64,000 bases of DNA, from positions 4,836,001-4,900,000 of the forward strand of contig NC_022663.1 of assembly GCF_000157895.3 (NCBI RefSeq). Reading direction: 5' to 3'. A model generated the notes under the pieces. It saw only the letters and a program-made list of their open reading frames with translations. It made no database searches and was not told the DNA's origin. This document shows positions 25,334 to 35,201 of this stretch, piece by piece (within the stretch, counting starts at the first letter, position 1; each line of letters starts with the position of its first letter). Position numbers and translations under genes: made by a program. The stretch comes from Mycobacterium kansasii ATCC 12478. Lineage in GTDB: Bacteria > Actinomycetota > Actinomycetes > Mycobacteriales > Mycobacteriaceae.

Positions 25334-26896
25334 TCAGCGCTTTACGGTGCGGTGGCCACTCGGGAAGCGTCGCACACCAAGGACGAGCGCAGCCGAGAGC
25401 AACACCGCAGCGCCGGCAACTGCGAGTTGGACGCCGCGAATGAACTCTTTGTCCGCGACGCGCACGATCGTCTGCTCCTGCTGTGACGTCGTCGGGTGTC
25501 CGGGCCCGATTTCAGCAGCGTGAGCACGCGGATTCGCGCCGTCGACCACCGAAGAAAGAACCGACGCGCGCTCAGCGGGATCACTGATCACGTCATCCAA
25601 ACGCTCCGGCAGAGCGACGCTCAGCCAACCCGCGAGGATCGAACCAAGCAAGGCGACACCGAAAATGCTGCCCAGTGACCGCTGCAGATTGATCAGTCCG
25701 GCAGCCATACCGGCTCGATGATCGTCGACCTCGGTCATTGCGATATGCAATAGCGGGGTGGCGCACCCGCCCGCCCCCGCTCCGAACAACGCCAGGCCGG
25801 CAACCACTACTGGCATCACGCGACCAATGGCGATCCCGAAGAGCGCCAGCCCGACAATCATTGCCGCCAGACAAATCAGCACCGGCAGCCTGGGGCCCCA
25901 GCTTTCCACCGCCCGCCCCGCCAGTAGGCTCGCAATTCCAAATCCCACTGGAACCGGCAACATCAACAGACCCGCCTGCAGCGGAGTGAAGCCACGCACG
26001 TTCTGGAAATGCTGGGTGATAACCATCAACGTCCCGAAATAACAGGACATCACCACGAAGTAGACCACCAGCGCCGACCGGTAGACCGGGTGGGTAAACA
26101 ACTGAAGATCAATCAGCGGAAACACGGCGCGACGCTCGTGCTGGACGAAAAACCACAGTAGCACGAACGCGACCGACAGCAATATGACCATTAGTCCGGG
26201 CTGTCGGTCCGCCCTCGGCGCCTCGATGATCGCGTACGCGAGCAGGGCGACCGCGGGAGCAAACATCAGTTGTCCCGGCCAGTCCAGCTGGGTGGGATCG
26301 GGATCCTTGGATTCGGTCACGCTCAGACGGGTCAGCAACCAGACGGCCGCTCCCAGCGGCACGTTCACCGCGAAGACGCTACGCCAGCCCATCTCCTCTA
26401 CCAGAATTCCGCCCAATGCCGGGGCTGAACCCGCGCCGATGCAGCCAATGGCCATCCAGCCGGCTATGGCCCGCGCTTTCATCCCCGGATCGGGGAAAGC
26501 GTGACTCAGCAATGCAAGCGAGAGCACCGAAATGAAGGCCGCGCCCACGCCCTGGACGACTCGCGCCACCGTGAGTATTCCCAGGCTCACCGGTACGGCA
26601 CAGATCATGGACGCGGCGGCGAATACCCCCAGCCCGATGAAAAATCCGCGCCGGCGCCCATACCGATCGCCCAGCAAGGCGCAACTCATCAGCACGGCAG
26701 CCATACCGAGGCTGTAGCCGGCGACCGCCCACTGAAGACCTTGCTCACCCGTCTTGTAAACGGCTTGGATGCTGGGCAACGCAACGTTCACGATGTTGAT
26801 GTCCACAAACACCATGAAGATTCCGAGACCGGTCGCGACAACGGTCATCCGCTGGCGCGGTGTCATCGCCTGATGTGAAACCTGTGCGACCGTCAT
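25334..26896 (-). CDS. MFS multidrug transporter, DHA2 (14-TMS) family
   Basis: A 520-residue proton-coupled drug exporter of the EmrB/QacA type. The N-terminal motif VDINIVNVALPSIQ (31-44) and motif A GDRYGRRRG (76-84) are typical of DHA2 transporters. About fourteen hydrophobic segments run through to the C terminus. The frame is open to an ATG at 26947, but GGAG lies just upstream of ATG 26896 and the first membrane segment follows it at the usual distance. It sits between the nuo operon and the PPE genes, 272 bases downstream of nuoN on the same strand. No linked regulator is visible. Substrates cannot be deduced. Confidence 0.8.
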   Translation of the reverse strand: MTVAQVSHQAMTPRQRMTVVATGLGIFMVFVDINIVNVALPSIQAVYKTGEQGLQWAVAGYSLGMAAVLMSCALLGDRYGRRRGFFIGLGVFAAASMICAVPVSLGILTVARVVQGVGAAFISVLSLALLSHAFPDPGMKARAIAGWMAIGCIGAGSAPALGGILVEEMGWRSVFAVNVPLGAAVWLLTRLSVTESKDPDPTQLDWPGQLMFAPAVALLAYAIIEAPRADRQPGLMVILLSVAFVLLWFFVQHERRAVFPLIDLQLFTHPVYRSALVVYFVVMSCYFGTLMVITQHFQNVRGFTPLQAGLLMLPVPVGFGIASLLAGRAVESWGPRLPVLICLAAMIVGLALFGIAIGRVMPVVVAGLALFGAGAGGCATPLLHIAMTEVDDHRAGMAAGLINLQRSLGSIFGVALLGSILAGWLSVALPERLDDVISDPAERASVLSSVVDGANPRAHAAEIGPGHPTTSQQEQTIVRVADKEFIRGVQLAVAGAAVLLSAALVLGVRRFPSGHRTVKR

Positions 26897-27168
26897 TTCA
26901 CTCCAATTTTCACGACTGCTGCCGAACAGCGATCGCCCGATATTCAATATCTGTCGGCGGAGCCAGACACCATTTCTGCGGTTTCATGTCCACGAAGCGC
27001 TCCTCGCGAATAGCCCGACTTCGCCGCGTGGATATGTGGTCGTTGAATCTATCAGCAGCCGGCGACCCTGGTGTGCCAATTAGGAAATCGGGCAGCAGCC
27101 GGAACGAGGGTGGTCGCGGCGGTCCCGGACACCGCTGAGCGCGGTGCCTGGACAGCACCGTCCGGGCG

Positions 27169-28755
27169 CTAGTGCAGCAGCTGCGCGGCTTGCTCGGCCA
27201 GATCGAGCACCGGCTGCGGGAAGATCCCCAAAACCACTGTGACGAGGGCGCATATGGCGATGGCGGCCTTGCTCAGCACGCCCGGTGCCACCACTTGCGG
27301 TGTGTCGTGGGTGCCTTCGGTGAAGAACATCAGCACGATCACGCGCACGTAGAAGTAGGCGGCGACCCCGCTGGCGATCACACCGATGATCACCAGCGGC
27401 ACCGCGCCGCCCTGGGCCGCGGCCCTGAACACCGCGAACTTGCTGATAAAGCCACTGGTCAGTGGGATGCCGGCGAACGCCAGCAGAAACATCGAAAGCA
27501 TTACGCCCACAATGGGTGAACGCTGACCCAGCCCCGCCCAGTGCGACAGGTTGGCGTCCTCGACGCCTTCGGTGTTGCGGATCAGGCCCACGATGGCGAA
27601 TGCGCCCACCGTGGAGAAGCTGTAGGCGACCAGATAGAACAACGTTGCCGACAGGCCGGCTTGGTTGTCGGCGATGACGCCGGTGAGGATGAAGCCGACG
27701 TGTGCGACCGACGAATAGGCGAGCATCCGTTTGACGTCGGTCTGGTTCACCGCGGTGATGGTGGCCACCGCCATGGTCAGGATCGAAATTGCCCACAGCA
27801 CCGGGCGCCACTGGTCGTGGAGCGGCGGCAGCGCGACATAGACGACGCGTAGCAGTGCGCCGAACGCCGCGACCTTGGTGGCGGCCGCCATGAATCCCGT
27901 GATCGGGGTGGGCGCTCCCTGATATACGTCGGGAATCCAGGAATGGAAGGGGACCGCGCCGACTTTGAACAGCAGGCCGACCGACAGCAGCCCGACGCCT
28001 ACCAATGCCATTGAGGTATCACTTTGTGCCGTAAGCGAATCGCGGATACCGGACAGGGTCAGCGTGCCGGTCGCACCGTAGAGCAATGCGACGCCGTAGA
28101 GGAAGAACGCCGACGAGAAGGCGCCCAGCAAAAAGTACTTCAACGCCGCTTCCTGCGACAGTAGCCGGCGGTGACGAGCGAGCCCGCACATCAAGTACAG
28201 CGGCAGGGACAAGACTTCGAGCGCCACGAACATCGTTAGTAGGTCGTTGGACGCGGAGAAGACCATCATGCCGCCGACCGACAGCGTCAGCAGCGGGAAG
28301 ATCTCGGTTTGCGCGGCGCCGGCCCGTTCGGCCTCGTGCTCGGCCGCGCTGCCTGGCACCGCGGAAGCCTGCGGCGTAAAGGAATCCAGCCCGCCGCTGC
28401 CCGCGGCGACCGTCACCCTGTTCGGTGCGGCAGCCCGGTGCGCGCTGCGTTCGGCGATGAAGATGACCGCCAGCACGGCGACGAGCAGCACGGTGCCTTG
28501 TAGGAACAGCGCCGGTCGATCCACCGCTACCGACCCGAGCACTGCGCGGCGGCCGGACGCCGGAACCGACCTGGCCACCATGATGACCGTGATGAATGCG
28601 GCGATCAATCCGCCGACGGTGAGCGTCACCTGGGCGCCGTATCGCATGCGGCGAGGTAGGAACGCTTCGACCAGCACCCCCACGACAGCGACGCCGAAGA
28701 CGATCAGCATCGGGCAGAGCAGGAAGTACTCAATGCTGGGGCTGGGCAAGGTCAT
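27169..28755 (-). CDS. nuoN: NADH-quinone oxidoreductase subunit N
   Basis: A 528-residue, antiporter-like (Mrp-type) membrane subunit of the proton-translocating arm of complex I, and the last gene of the operon. About fourteen membrane segments; conserved features include FVALEVLSLPLYLMCGL with the antiporter glutamate, the lysine-containing AALKYFLLGAFSSAF, and VNQTDVKRMLAYSSVAHVG. The loop between the third and fourth segments is longer than in E. coli, as in other mycobacteria. The ATG overlaps the nuoM stop as ATGA. The gene ends 272 bases before the MFS gene. Confidence 0.95.
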   Translation of the reverse strand: MTLPSPSIEYFLLCPMLIVFGVAVVGVLVEAFLPRRMRYGAQVTLTVGGLIAAFITVIMVARSVPASGRRAVLGSVAVDRPALFLQGTVLLVAVLAVIFIAERSAHRAAAPNRVTVAAGSGGLDSFTPQASAVPGSAAEHEAERAGAAQTEIFPLLTLSVGGMMVFSASNDLLTMFVALEVLSLPLYLMCGLARHRRLLSQEAALKYFLLGAFSSAFFLYGVALLYGATGTLTLSGIRDSLTAQSDTSMALVGVGLLSVGLLFKVGAVPFHSWIPDVYQGAPTPITGFMAAATKVAAFGALLRVVYVALPPLHDQWRPVLWAISILTMAVATITAVNQTDVKRMLAYSSVAHVGFILTGVIADNQAGLSATLFYLVAYSFSTVGAFAIVGLIRNTEGVEDANLSHWAGLGQRSPIVGVMLSMFLLAFAGIPLTSGFISKFAVFRAAAQGGAVPLVIIGVIASGVAAYFYVRVIVLMFFTEGTHDTPQVVAPGVLSKAAIAICALVTVVLGIFPQPVLDLAEQAAQLLH

Positions 28756-30380
28756 TGGTGCGGTCCTTCGGCTGTCCGGGGAACTCCGGTGCTCACGGGT
28801 ACGTGAGGCGCGGGATCATGCTGGCCGATGGTGGTCATGGTGTTCTCGACCGCGGGGTTGATGAGGTCGAGCATCGGTTTGGGGTAGACCCCCAGCACGA
28901 GCAGTAACGCGATCAGCGGTGCCACCACAATCATCTCGCGGGGCACCAGATCACCGATTCGTTCGTTGCCCTTGGCCACCGGCCCGGTCATCACCCGCTG
29001 GTAGAGCCACAGCATGTAGATGGCAGACAGAACCAGCGCGGTGACGCCGAACGCCGCGGCCAGCCAGTAGCGGTTGTAAGTGCCCAGCAGCACCAGGAAT
29101 TCGCTGACGAACGGGGCCAGGCCAGGCAGCGACAGGGTTGCCATGGCCGAAACCAGGAACGTGCCGGCCAGAATCGGCGCCACCTTCTGCACACCGCCGT
29201 AGTCGGCGATCGACCGGCTGCCGTGGCGGGAAATCAGGAAGCCGGCGATCAGGAACACCGCCGCCGTGGACAGGCCGTGGTTGAGCATGTAGAGCGTCGA
29301 CCCGCTCTGGCCCTGGGTGGTCATCACGAAGATGCCCGCGATGATGAACCCGAAGTGCGAGATCGAGGTGTAGGCGATCAGCCGCATGATGTCGGTCTGG
29401 CCGATGGCCACCACCGCACCGTAGATCACGCCGATGATGGCCAGCGTCACGATCAGCGGACGGAAATACGTTGACGCGTCAGGGAATAACTGCAGGCAGT
29501 AACGCAGCATACCGAAGGTGCCGACCTTGTCCATCACCGCCATCATCAGCACCGCGGTCGCGGGTGTGGACTCGACCGCGGCGTCGGGCAGCCAGCGGTG
29601 GAAGGGCCACAGCGGCGCCTTGACGGCGAACGCGAACATGAACCCCAGGAACAGCGCCTTGAACACCGCCGGGTCGATGCCGTAGCGGCCCGAGGCAACA
29701 CCGGCCACGATCTCGCGGAAGTCGAAGGTTCCCGGACCATGCTGCGCGGTCACCACGTATAGCCCGATCACCGCGGCCAGCATGATCAGCCCGCCGAACA
29801 GGTTGTACAGCAAGAACTTCACCGCGGCGCGCGAGCGCCCCGGACCCTGGCCGAAGCCGCCGATGAGGAAGTACATCGGGATCAGCATGGCTTCGAAGAA
29901 CACGTAGAACAGCAGCACGTCCAGCGCGACAAGCGAGATCAGCACCATCGACTCGATGGCCAGGGTCAAGGCGACATACGCGTGCACCCCGCGAGTTCGC
30001 TCGCCACTTCGTGACGATCGCAAGCTCGGCGAAGCCGGGCGCTGGGGGTCGCCACCATCTCCGTCGTTCCAGCCGGCTACGAGCAGCAGCGGAATCAGCA
30101 CCGTGGTCAGCAGCACCAGCACCACCGCGATGCCGTCCACCCCGAGGGTATAGCCGGCACCGAAAGCCGGTATCCAGGAATGCTTTTCGACGAACTGGAA
30201 CGGCTCGCCACCGGGCTTGAACCCGGTGGCGACCACGACCGAGACGGCCAGCGTCGCGACGCTGACGATCACCCCCGTCCACTTGGCCAGTCGGCGCAGT
30301 CCGGGGGGCAGCAGGATGATCAACACCGAACCGGCCAGCGGCACCAACCACAGCGTGCTCAGCCAGGCAAAGTTGCTCAC
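28752..30380 (-). CDS. nuoM: NADH-quinone oxidoreductase subunit M
   Basis: A 542-residue antiporter-like membrane subunit. Conserved segments include LLFYVFFEAMLIPMYFLIGG with the proton-channel glutamate, AVKFLLYNLFGGLIML, KAPLWPFHRWLPDAAVESP-like DAAVESTPATAVLMM, and IGQTDIMRLIAYTSISHFGF. A hydrophilic loop near residues 95-120 (GDGGDPQRPASPSLRS) is a mycobacterial feature. Two adjacent GTG codons exist; GTG 30380 overlaps the nuoL stop as GTGA and gives the expected N terminus SNFAWLSTLWLVPLAG. Its stop overlaps the nuoN ATG. Confidence 0.95.
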   Translation of the reverse strand: MSNFAWLSTLWLVPLAGSVLIILLPPGLRRLAKWTGVIVSVATLAVSVVVATGFKPGGEPFQFVEKHSWIPAFGAGYTLGVDGIAVVLVLLTTVLIPLLLVAGWNDGDGGDPQRPASPSLRSSRSGERTRGVHAYVALTLAIESMVLISLVALDVLLFYVFFEAMLIPMYFLIGGFGQGPGRSRAAVKFLLYNLFGGLIMLAAVIGLYVVTAQHGPGTFDFREIVAGVASGRYGIDPAVFKALFLGFMFAFAVKAPLWPFHRWLPDAAVESTPATAVLMMAVMDKVGTFGMLRYCLQLFPDASTYFRPLIVTLAIIGVIYGAVVAIGQTDIMRLIAYTSISHFGFIIAGIFVMTTQGQSGSTLYMLNHGLSTAAVFLIAGFLISRHGSRSIADYGGVQKVAPILAGTFLVSAMATLSLPGLAPFVSEFLVLLGTYNRYWLAAAFGVTALVLSAIYMLWLYQRVMTGPVAKGNERIGDLVPREMIVVAPLIALLLVLGVYPKPMLDLINPAVENTMTTIGQHDPAPHVPVSTGVPRTAEGPHQ

Positions 30381-32263
30381 CACAGGTTCACCGCCAACAG
30401 CACCGCGGCCACCAGGACCGCGCCGGCCAACATCGACAGCGCGTAGTTACGGGCGAAGCCGGTTTGCATGCGTCGCAGTCGGTTCGACGTCCGGCTCACC
30501 AGCGCGGCCAACGCGTTGACCGAGCCGTCCACCCCCGCGTTGTCGACTTCGACCAGCGTGTCCGTCAGCCGGGCGCTGGGACGCATGAACACCTCCTCGT
30601 TGAAGGCGTCGCCGTAGAGGTCGGCGCGCGCGGCCGTCGTCAGCACCGACACCTGGGTGGGGGCCACCCGCGGGACCGGTGCGGTGGCATACATCCGGTA
30701 GGCCACCGCGATTCCGGCGGCGACGACGGCGAGCGCCACCGTGGTGCTGACCCAGGCCGGGATGGCGTGGGTGGCTTCTTCCGGTACGCCGACGACGGGC
30801 TCGAGCCAGTGCCGAAGCGTTCCGCCGACCGCGAACAAGCCCCCGGAAAACACCGAGCCGACGGCCAGCAGGATCATCGGCCATGTCATCAGCCCCGGCG
30901 CTTCGTGCGGATGCGACCCAGGCGCCCAACGCTTTTTGCCGAAGAAGGTCATCAGCATCACCCGCGTCATGTAGAACGCGGTGACGCCGGCACCCAGCAG
31001 CGCGGCTCCGCCCAGGACGTATCCGCGGGCTCCGCCGACACCCAGGGCCGCTTCGATGATCGCGTCCTTGGAGAAAAAGCCCGCGAACGGCGGCACCCCG
31101 ATGATCGCCAGATAGGCCAGCCCGAAGGTGACGAACGTGACCGGCAGGGCGGCCCGCAACCCGCCGTAGCGGCGCATGTCCTGTTCTTCGTCCATCGCGT
31201 GGATCACCGCGCCGGATCCGAGGAACAGGCCGGCCTTGAAGAAACCGTGGGTGAGCAGATGCATGATCGCAAAGGCATAACCGGCCGGGCCCAGACCGGC
31301 GGCCAACACCATGTAGCCGATCTGGCTCATCGTCGAAGCGGCCAGCGCGCGTTTGATGTCGTCCTTGGCGCAGCCGATGAAAGCCCCGAACAGCAAGGTG
31401 ACCGCACCGACGACGACCACGGCCAGCTGCGCCTCCGGCGACAGGTTGTACAGCGGGTTGGACCGCACGATCAGATACACGCCGGCGGTCACCATGGTGG
31501 CGGCGTGGATCAGCGCGGACACCGGGGTGGGGCCCTCCATCGCGTCGCCCAGCCAGGCCTGCAGCGGAACCTGGGCGGATTTGGCGCACGCGCCCAACAG
31601 CAGCAGCAACCCCATCGCGGTCAGCGCACCGCGACTGGCCGCCGGCGCACCGGCGAACACTCCGGCGTAGGACAGCGTCCCGAACGTGGCGAACATGACG
31701 AACATGCCCAACGCCAGACCGGCGTCGCCGACCCGGTTCATCACGAACGCCTTCTTGGCGGCCGTGGCCGCCGACGGCTTGTGATACCAGAAACCGATCA
31801 GCAGGTACGACGCCAGGCCCACGCCTTCCCAGCCGACATAGAGCAACGCATAGTTGTCGGCAACCACCAGCAGCAGCATCGAGGCCAAAAACAGGTTCAG
31901 GTAGCCGAAAAACCGGCGGCGGTCCGGGTCATCTTTCATGTAGGCGACCGAATAGATGTGGATGAGCGATCCGACGCCGGTGATCAGCAGCACGAAGCAC
32001 ATCGACAACTGGTCGAGCTGCAGTCCGAAGTCGACCTGGAGCCCGCCCACCGGAATCCAGGTGAACACCGTCTGGCGGATGACGCGGTCACCCTCGGCCC
32101 GGCCGAGCATCTCGGCAAGCAACGCCGCACCCACGCCGAACGCCGCGACGGCCGCGGCGCAACCCAGCCAATGACCCCACGCGTCGGTTCGTCTGCCGCC
32201 GAACAGCAAGATCGCGGCACCCACCAGCGGCAGCGCCACCAGCAGCCAGGTGTAGTCAGTCAT
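30377..32263 (-). CDS. nuoL: NADH-quinone oxidoreductase subunit L
   Basis: The 628-residue largest antiporter-like subunit, with the lateral amphipathic helix at its C terminus that clamps the membrane arm. Signatures include DQLSMCFVLLITGVGSLIHIYS, YVGWEGVGLASYLLIGFWY, GDAMEGPTPVSALIHAATMVTAG, and the lysine segment CAKDDIKRALAASTMSQIGYM. The open frame extends 20 codons upstream, but the ATG at 32263 gives the normal MTDYTWLLVALPLVG start ten bases after the nuoK stop. The downstream stop overlaps the nuoM GTG. Confidence 0.95.
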   Translation of the reverse strand: MTDYTWLLVALPLVGAAILLFGGRRTDAWGHWLGCAAAVAAFGVGAALLAEMLGRAEGDRVIRQTVFTWIPVGGLQVDFGLQLDQLSMCFVLLITGVGSLIHIYSVAYMKDDPDRRRFFGYLNLFLASMLLLVVADNYALLYVGWEGVGLASYLLIGFWYHKPSAATAAKKAFVMNRVGDAGLALGMFVMFATFGTLSYAGVFAGAPAASRGALTAMGLLLLLGACAKSAQVPLQAWLGDAMEGPTPVSALIHAATMVTAGVYLIVRSNPLYNLSPEAQLAVVVVGAVTLLFGAFIGCAKDDIKRALAASTMSQIGYMVLAAGLGPAGYAFAIMHLLTHGFFKAGLFLGSGAVIHAMDEEQDMRRYGGLRAALPVTFVTFGLAYLAIIGVPPFAGFFSKDAIIEAALGVGGARGYVLGGAALLGAGVTAFYMTRVMLMTFFGKKRWAPGSHPHEAPGLMTWPMILLAVGSVFSGGLFAVGGTLRHWLEPVVGVPEEATHAIPAWVSTTVALAVVAAGIAVAYRMYATAPVPRVAPTQVSVLTTAARADLYGDAFNEEVFMRPSARLTDTLVEVDNAGVDGSVNALAALVSRTSNRLRRMQTGFARNYALSMLAGAVLVAAVLLAVNLW

Positions 32264-32273
32264 CTTGGCGTTC

Positions 32274-32573
32274 TTAGCCTTTGAGTAGGTTCGCGTCGTC
32301 GACCGACGCCGATTTGCGGGCACGGAAAATCGTCATGATGATGGCCAGACCGACGACGACTTCGCAGGCGGCCACCACCATGGTGAAGAAGGCAATCATC
32401 TGTCCGTCGAGATGGCCGTGCATCCGCGCGAACGTGACGAAAGCCAGGTTGACGGCGTTGAGCATCAGCTCCACGCACATGAACATGACGATCGCGTTGC
32501 GTCGCAACAGCACGCCGGAGGCGCCGATGGTGAACAGCAGCGCCGAAAGGTAGAGGTAATTGGCCGGGTTCAC
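32274..32573 (-). CDS. nuoK: NADH-quinone oxidoreductase subunit K
   Basis: A 99-residue subunit with three membrane segments, part of the membrane proton path. The two conserved membrane glutamates are at Glu35 (MFMCVELMLNAVNL) and Glu71 (VVAACEVVVGLAI). The start is a GTG at 32573 that overlaps the nuoJ stop in GTGA; AAAGGTGG lies seven bases upstream. The same frame is open far into nuoJ, but those residues are not NuoK. The length matches the family. Confidence 0.95.
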   Translation of the reverse strand: MNPANYLYLSALLFTIGASGVLLRRNAIVMFMCVELMLNAVNLAFVTFARMHGHLDGQMIAFFTMVVAACEVVVGLAIIMTIFRARKSASVDDANLLKG

Positions 32574-33364
32574 GACGTACCACCTTTGACCGTGTCGGCG
32601 GTCGCCGTGCCGTCCGCGCCGCGGCTGCGCAGGATCGACGAGACCGACAACTCCGAATACGTGCCGTCGGGCAGCCGCGCCGCCACATCGACCGCGTTGC
32701 GGCGCGCGTAGACACCCGGGTTGGGCATCGGGGTGGGGTGCCCGCCGGGACGGAAGCGCTCCTCGGAGAGCTCCCGCTGGGTCTTGCGGCGCTCGAAGCG
32801 TTCTCGGTGAGCCAGCACCATCGCCCCGATGGCCGCGGTGATCAACAGCGCGCTGGTCAACTCGAAAGCCCACAGATAGCGAAAGAAGATCAGCGCCGCC
32901 AGGCCCTCGACGTTGCCGTTGGCGTTGGCCGCGGTCAGCCCGGCGAAACCGCCAGTCGCCACGTTGCCGATGCCGCCGACCAGCAGGATGCCGAACCCGA
33001 TCCCGGTGCCCACCGCGGCGACCCGCTGGCCGCGCAAGGTCTCCTTCAGTGACTCCGCGGAGTCCACGCCGATCAGCATCAGCACGAACAAGAACAGCAT
33101 CATCACCGCCCCGGTATAGACCACGACCTGGACGACGCCCAGAAACAGCGCGTCCTGGACCATGTAGAACACCGCCAGGATGATCATCGTCATCGCCAAG
33201 AACATCGCCGAGTACACCGCGTTGACGGCCAGCACCACCGCGAGCGCGCCGATCAGCGCCAGCGCCCCGAGAATCCAGAACGTCACCGCTTCACCGGTGG
33301 ACGTCCGAACGATGGTGTCTTGCGCCAAATTAGACGCCAGATCAGAAGCCAGGAGTGCGGTCAC
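32570..33364 (-). CDS. nuoJ: NADH-quinone oxidoreductase subunit J
   Basis: A 264-residue membrane subunit with five membrane segments in the first 190 residues, including the glycine-rich QVVVYTGAVMMLFLFVLMLIG region that carries the pi-bulge helix in complex I structures. The C-terminal 75 residues (RFERRKTQRELSEERFRPGG onward) are a charged extension typical of actinobacterial NuoJ. The GTG at 33364 overlaps the nuoI stop, and its own stop overlaps the nuoK start, both as GTGA. Confidence 0.95.
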   Translation of the reverse strand: MTALLASDLASNLAQDTIVRTSTGEAVTFWILGALALIGALAVVLAVNAVYSAMFLAMTMIILAVFYMVQDALFLGVVQVVVYTGAVMMLFLFVLMLIGVDSAESLKETLRGQRVAAVGTGIGFGILLVGGIGNVATGGFAGLTAANANGNVEGLAALIFFRYLWAFELTSALLITAAIGAMVLAHRERFERRKTQRELSEERFRPGGHPTPMPNPGVYARRNAVDVAARLPDGTYSELSVSSILRSRGADGTATADTVKGGTS

Positions 33365-33906
33365 CGCAAGTCTCCGGCTTGCTGCGGCTCGCGCACGCCG
33401 TTCGGAGTCACGTTGCCGAGGTAGTAGTCCTTGTCGGTGGCGCCGGGAGCCCTGGGGTGCGGGGGCGCGGTCATTTCGGGCAGCAGCGGGGCCAGCAGCC
33501 GGTCCTTCTCATAGATCAGGTCGGCGCGGTTGTCGTCGGCCATCTCGTAGTCGTTGGTCATCGTCAGCGCCCGGGTGGGGCACGCCTCGATGCACAGACC
33601 GCAACCGATGCACCGCAGGTAGTTGATCTGGTACACCCGGCCGTAACGCTCGCCGGGGGAATACCGTGCCTCTTCGGTGTTGTCGGCGCCCTCCACGTAG
33701 ATCGCGTCGGCCGGGCACGCCCAGGCGCACAACTCGCAACCGATACATTTCTCCAAACCGTCGGGGTACCGGTTGAGCTGATGACGGCCGTGGTAACGCG
33801 GTGCTACCGGACCCGGCTTTTCCGGATACTCCTCGGTGACGGTTTTCTTGAACATCGACCCGAGGGTCACGCCGAATCCGGCTACGGCGTCCAGGAGTCT
33901 AGCCAC
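33361..33906 (-). CDS. nuoI: NADH-quinone oxidoreductase subunit I
   Basis: The 181-residue peripheral ferredoxin-like subunit carrying clusters N6a and N6b. Two 4Fe-4S motifs are visible: CIGCELCAWACP with Cys54, 57, 60, 64 and CIGCGLCIEACP with Cys99, 102, 105, 109. The start is GTG 33906, because AAGGAG at 33914-33919 lies seven bases upstream. The frame continues to 33930, but that alternative has no ribosome binding site. The GTG overlaps the nuoH stop by eight bases. The C terminus ends in NGVREPQQAGDLR. Confidence 0.93.
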   Translation of the reverse strand: MARLLDAVAGFGVTLGSMFKKTVTEEYPEKPGPVAPRYHGRHQLNRYPDGLEKCIGCELCAWACPADAIYVEGADNTEEARYSPGERYGRVYQINYLRCIGCGLCIEACPTRALTMTNDYEMADDNRADLIYEKDRLLAPLLPEMTAPPHPRAPGATDKDYYLGNVTPNGVREPQQAGDLR

Positions 33907-35152
33907 GTGCGTTCTCCTTACTCGCACCAACTGGCTGGGCCAGTGGCTTCATGGGCAGCGGCGGGGTCGGAAATACCGGTTCGGCGGCGCCGCGCTCGGC
34001 CGTGCGCTCAGCGCGCTGTTGGCGGCGCTTCACCCGGGAGCCCGGGCTCCGCAGCGACATCACCAGGCCCGTGGTCACGACGAGGCTGCTGACCACCAAT
34101 GTCGCCGTCCAATACTGATATCCCTGGTTGCGCAGCGCGCGGATCACGGCGGCGATCATGATCCACAGCAGTGAGACGGGAATCAGCAATTTCCAGCCCA
34201 GCGCCATGAATTGGTCGTAGCGAAGCCGCGGCAATGTGGCCCGCAGCCAGAAGTAGATGAACAAAAAGCCCCACACCTTGGCGGTGAACCAGAGCAGCGG
34301 CCACCAGCCGGTGTTGGCTCCGGCCCACATGTTCAACGGCCAGGGAGCATGCCAGCCGCCCAGGAACATCGTCGCGGCCAGCGCCGAAACGGTTGTCATG
34401 TTGACGTATTCGGCGAGCATGAACATCGCGAACTTCAGCGACGAGTACTCCGTGTGGAAACCCGCGACCAGCTCACCCTCTGCTTCGGGCAGGTCGAACG
34501 GCGCCCGGTTGGTCTCGCCCACCATGGAGATGAGGTAGATCACGAACGACGGCAGCAACAAGAAGACGTACCAGACCCGGTCTTGTGCGGCGATGATCTG
34601 TGACGTCGACATGGTGCCGGCGTAGAGGAACACGGTGGCGAACGACAACCCCATCGCGACTTCGTAGGAGATCACCTGAGCGGTCGAGCGCACACCGCCG
34701 AGTAGCGGATAGGTGGAGCCGGACGCCCAACCGCCGAGCACGATGCCGTATACCCCGACGGCCGACATGGCCAGGATGAACAGCACCGCGACCGGCAGAT
34801 CGGTCAGTTGCAGCGGCGTCCGGTGGCCGAACACCGACACCTCGGGGCCGAACGGAACGAACGCGAATGCCGTGAACGCAGGAATCACCGAGATGATCGG
34901 CGCCAGGAAATACACGAACTTGTCGATGCCGCCGGGAGTGATGCTTTCCTTGAGCGCCAGCTTGATTCCGTCGGCGAGACTCTGCAACGCGCCGTGCGGC
35001 CCCACCCGGTTGGGGCCGGGTCGTAGTTGCATCCGGCCGAGGAGTTTTCGTTCGGCCAGGATCGCCACCAGGACGGTCAGCATGAGGAAGGCGAAGATGG
35101 CTATCGCCTTGGCCGCTACCAGCCACCACGTGTCGTGCCCGAACGGGGTCAT
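33899..35152 (-). CDS. nuoH: NADH-quinone oxidoreductase subunit H
   Basis: A 417-residue membrane subunit lying at the junction with the peripheral arm and forming part of the quinone chamber. Conserved segments include LAERKLLGRMQLRPGPNRVG, GIKLALKE, SYEVAMGLSF, and GETNRAPFDLPEAEGELVAG, the hallmark acidic loop. I prefer ATG 35152 (MTPFGHDTWW) to the GTG at 35158, since GGAGG is about ten bases upstream of the ATG and too close to the GTG. The C-terminal 60 residues form a basic, low-complexity actinobacterial extension. A 49-base gap to nuoG is the largest one in the nuoB-to-nuoN part of the operon. Confidence 0.93.
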   Translation of the reverse strand: MTPFGHDTWWLVAAKAIAIFAFLMLTVLVAILAERKLLGRMQLRPGPNRVGPHGALQSLADGIKLALKESITPGGIDKFVYFLAPIISVIPAFTAFAFVPFGPEVSVFGHRTPLQLTDLPVAVLFILAMSAVGVYGIVLGGWASGSTYPLLGGVRSTAQVISYEVAMGLSFATVFLYAGTMSTSQIIAAQDRVWYVFLLLPSFVIYLISMVGETNRAPFDLPEAEGELVAGFHTEYSSLKFAMFMLAEYVNMTTVSALAATMFLGGWHAPWPLNMWAGANTGWWPLLWFTAKVWGFLFIYFWLRATLPRLRYDQFMALGWKLLIPVSLLWIMIAAVIRALRNQGYQYWTATLVVSSLVVTTGLVMSLRSPGSRVKRRQQRAERTAERGAAEPVFPTPPLPMKPLAQPVGASKENARG

Positions 35153-35201
35153 CGGCACCGCTCCTCCACATCAGTTCGTTCTGCGTCGTCGCCGGCGCGG
35201 G

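Noticed and set aside
26897..26947. Upstream ATG adding 17 residues to the MFS transporter
   Set aside because: No ribosome binding site, whereas GGAG precedes the ATG at 26896 and the usual N terminus follows.
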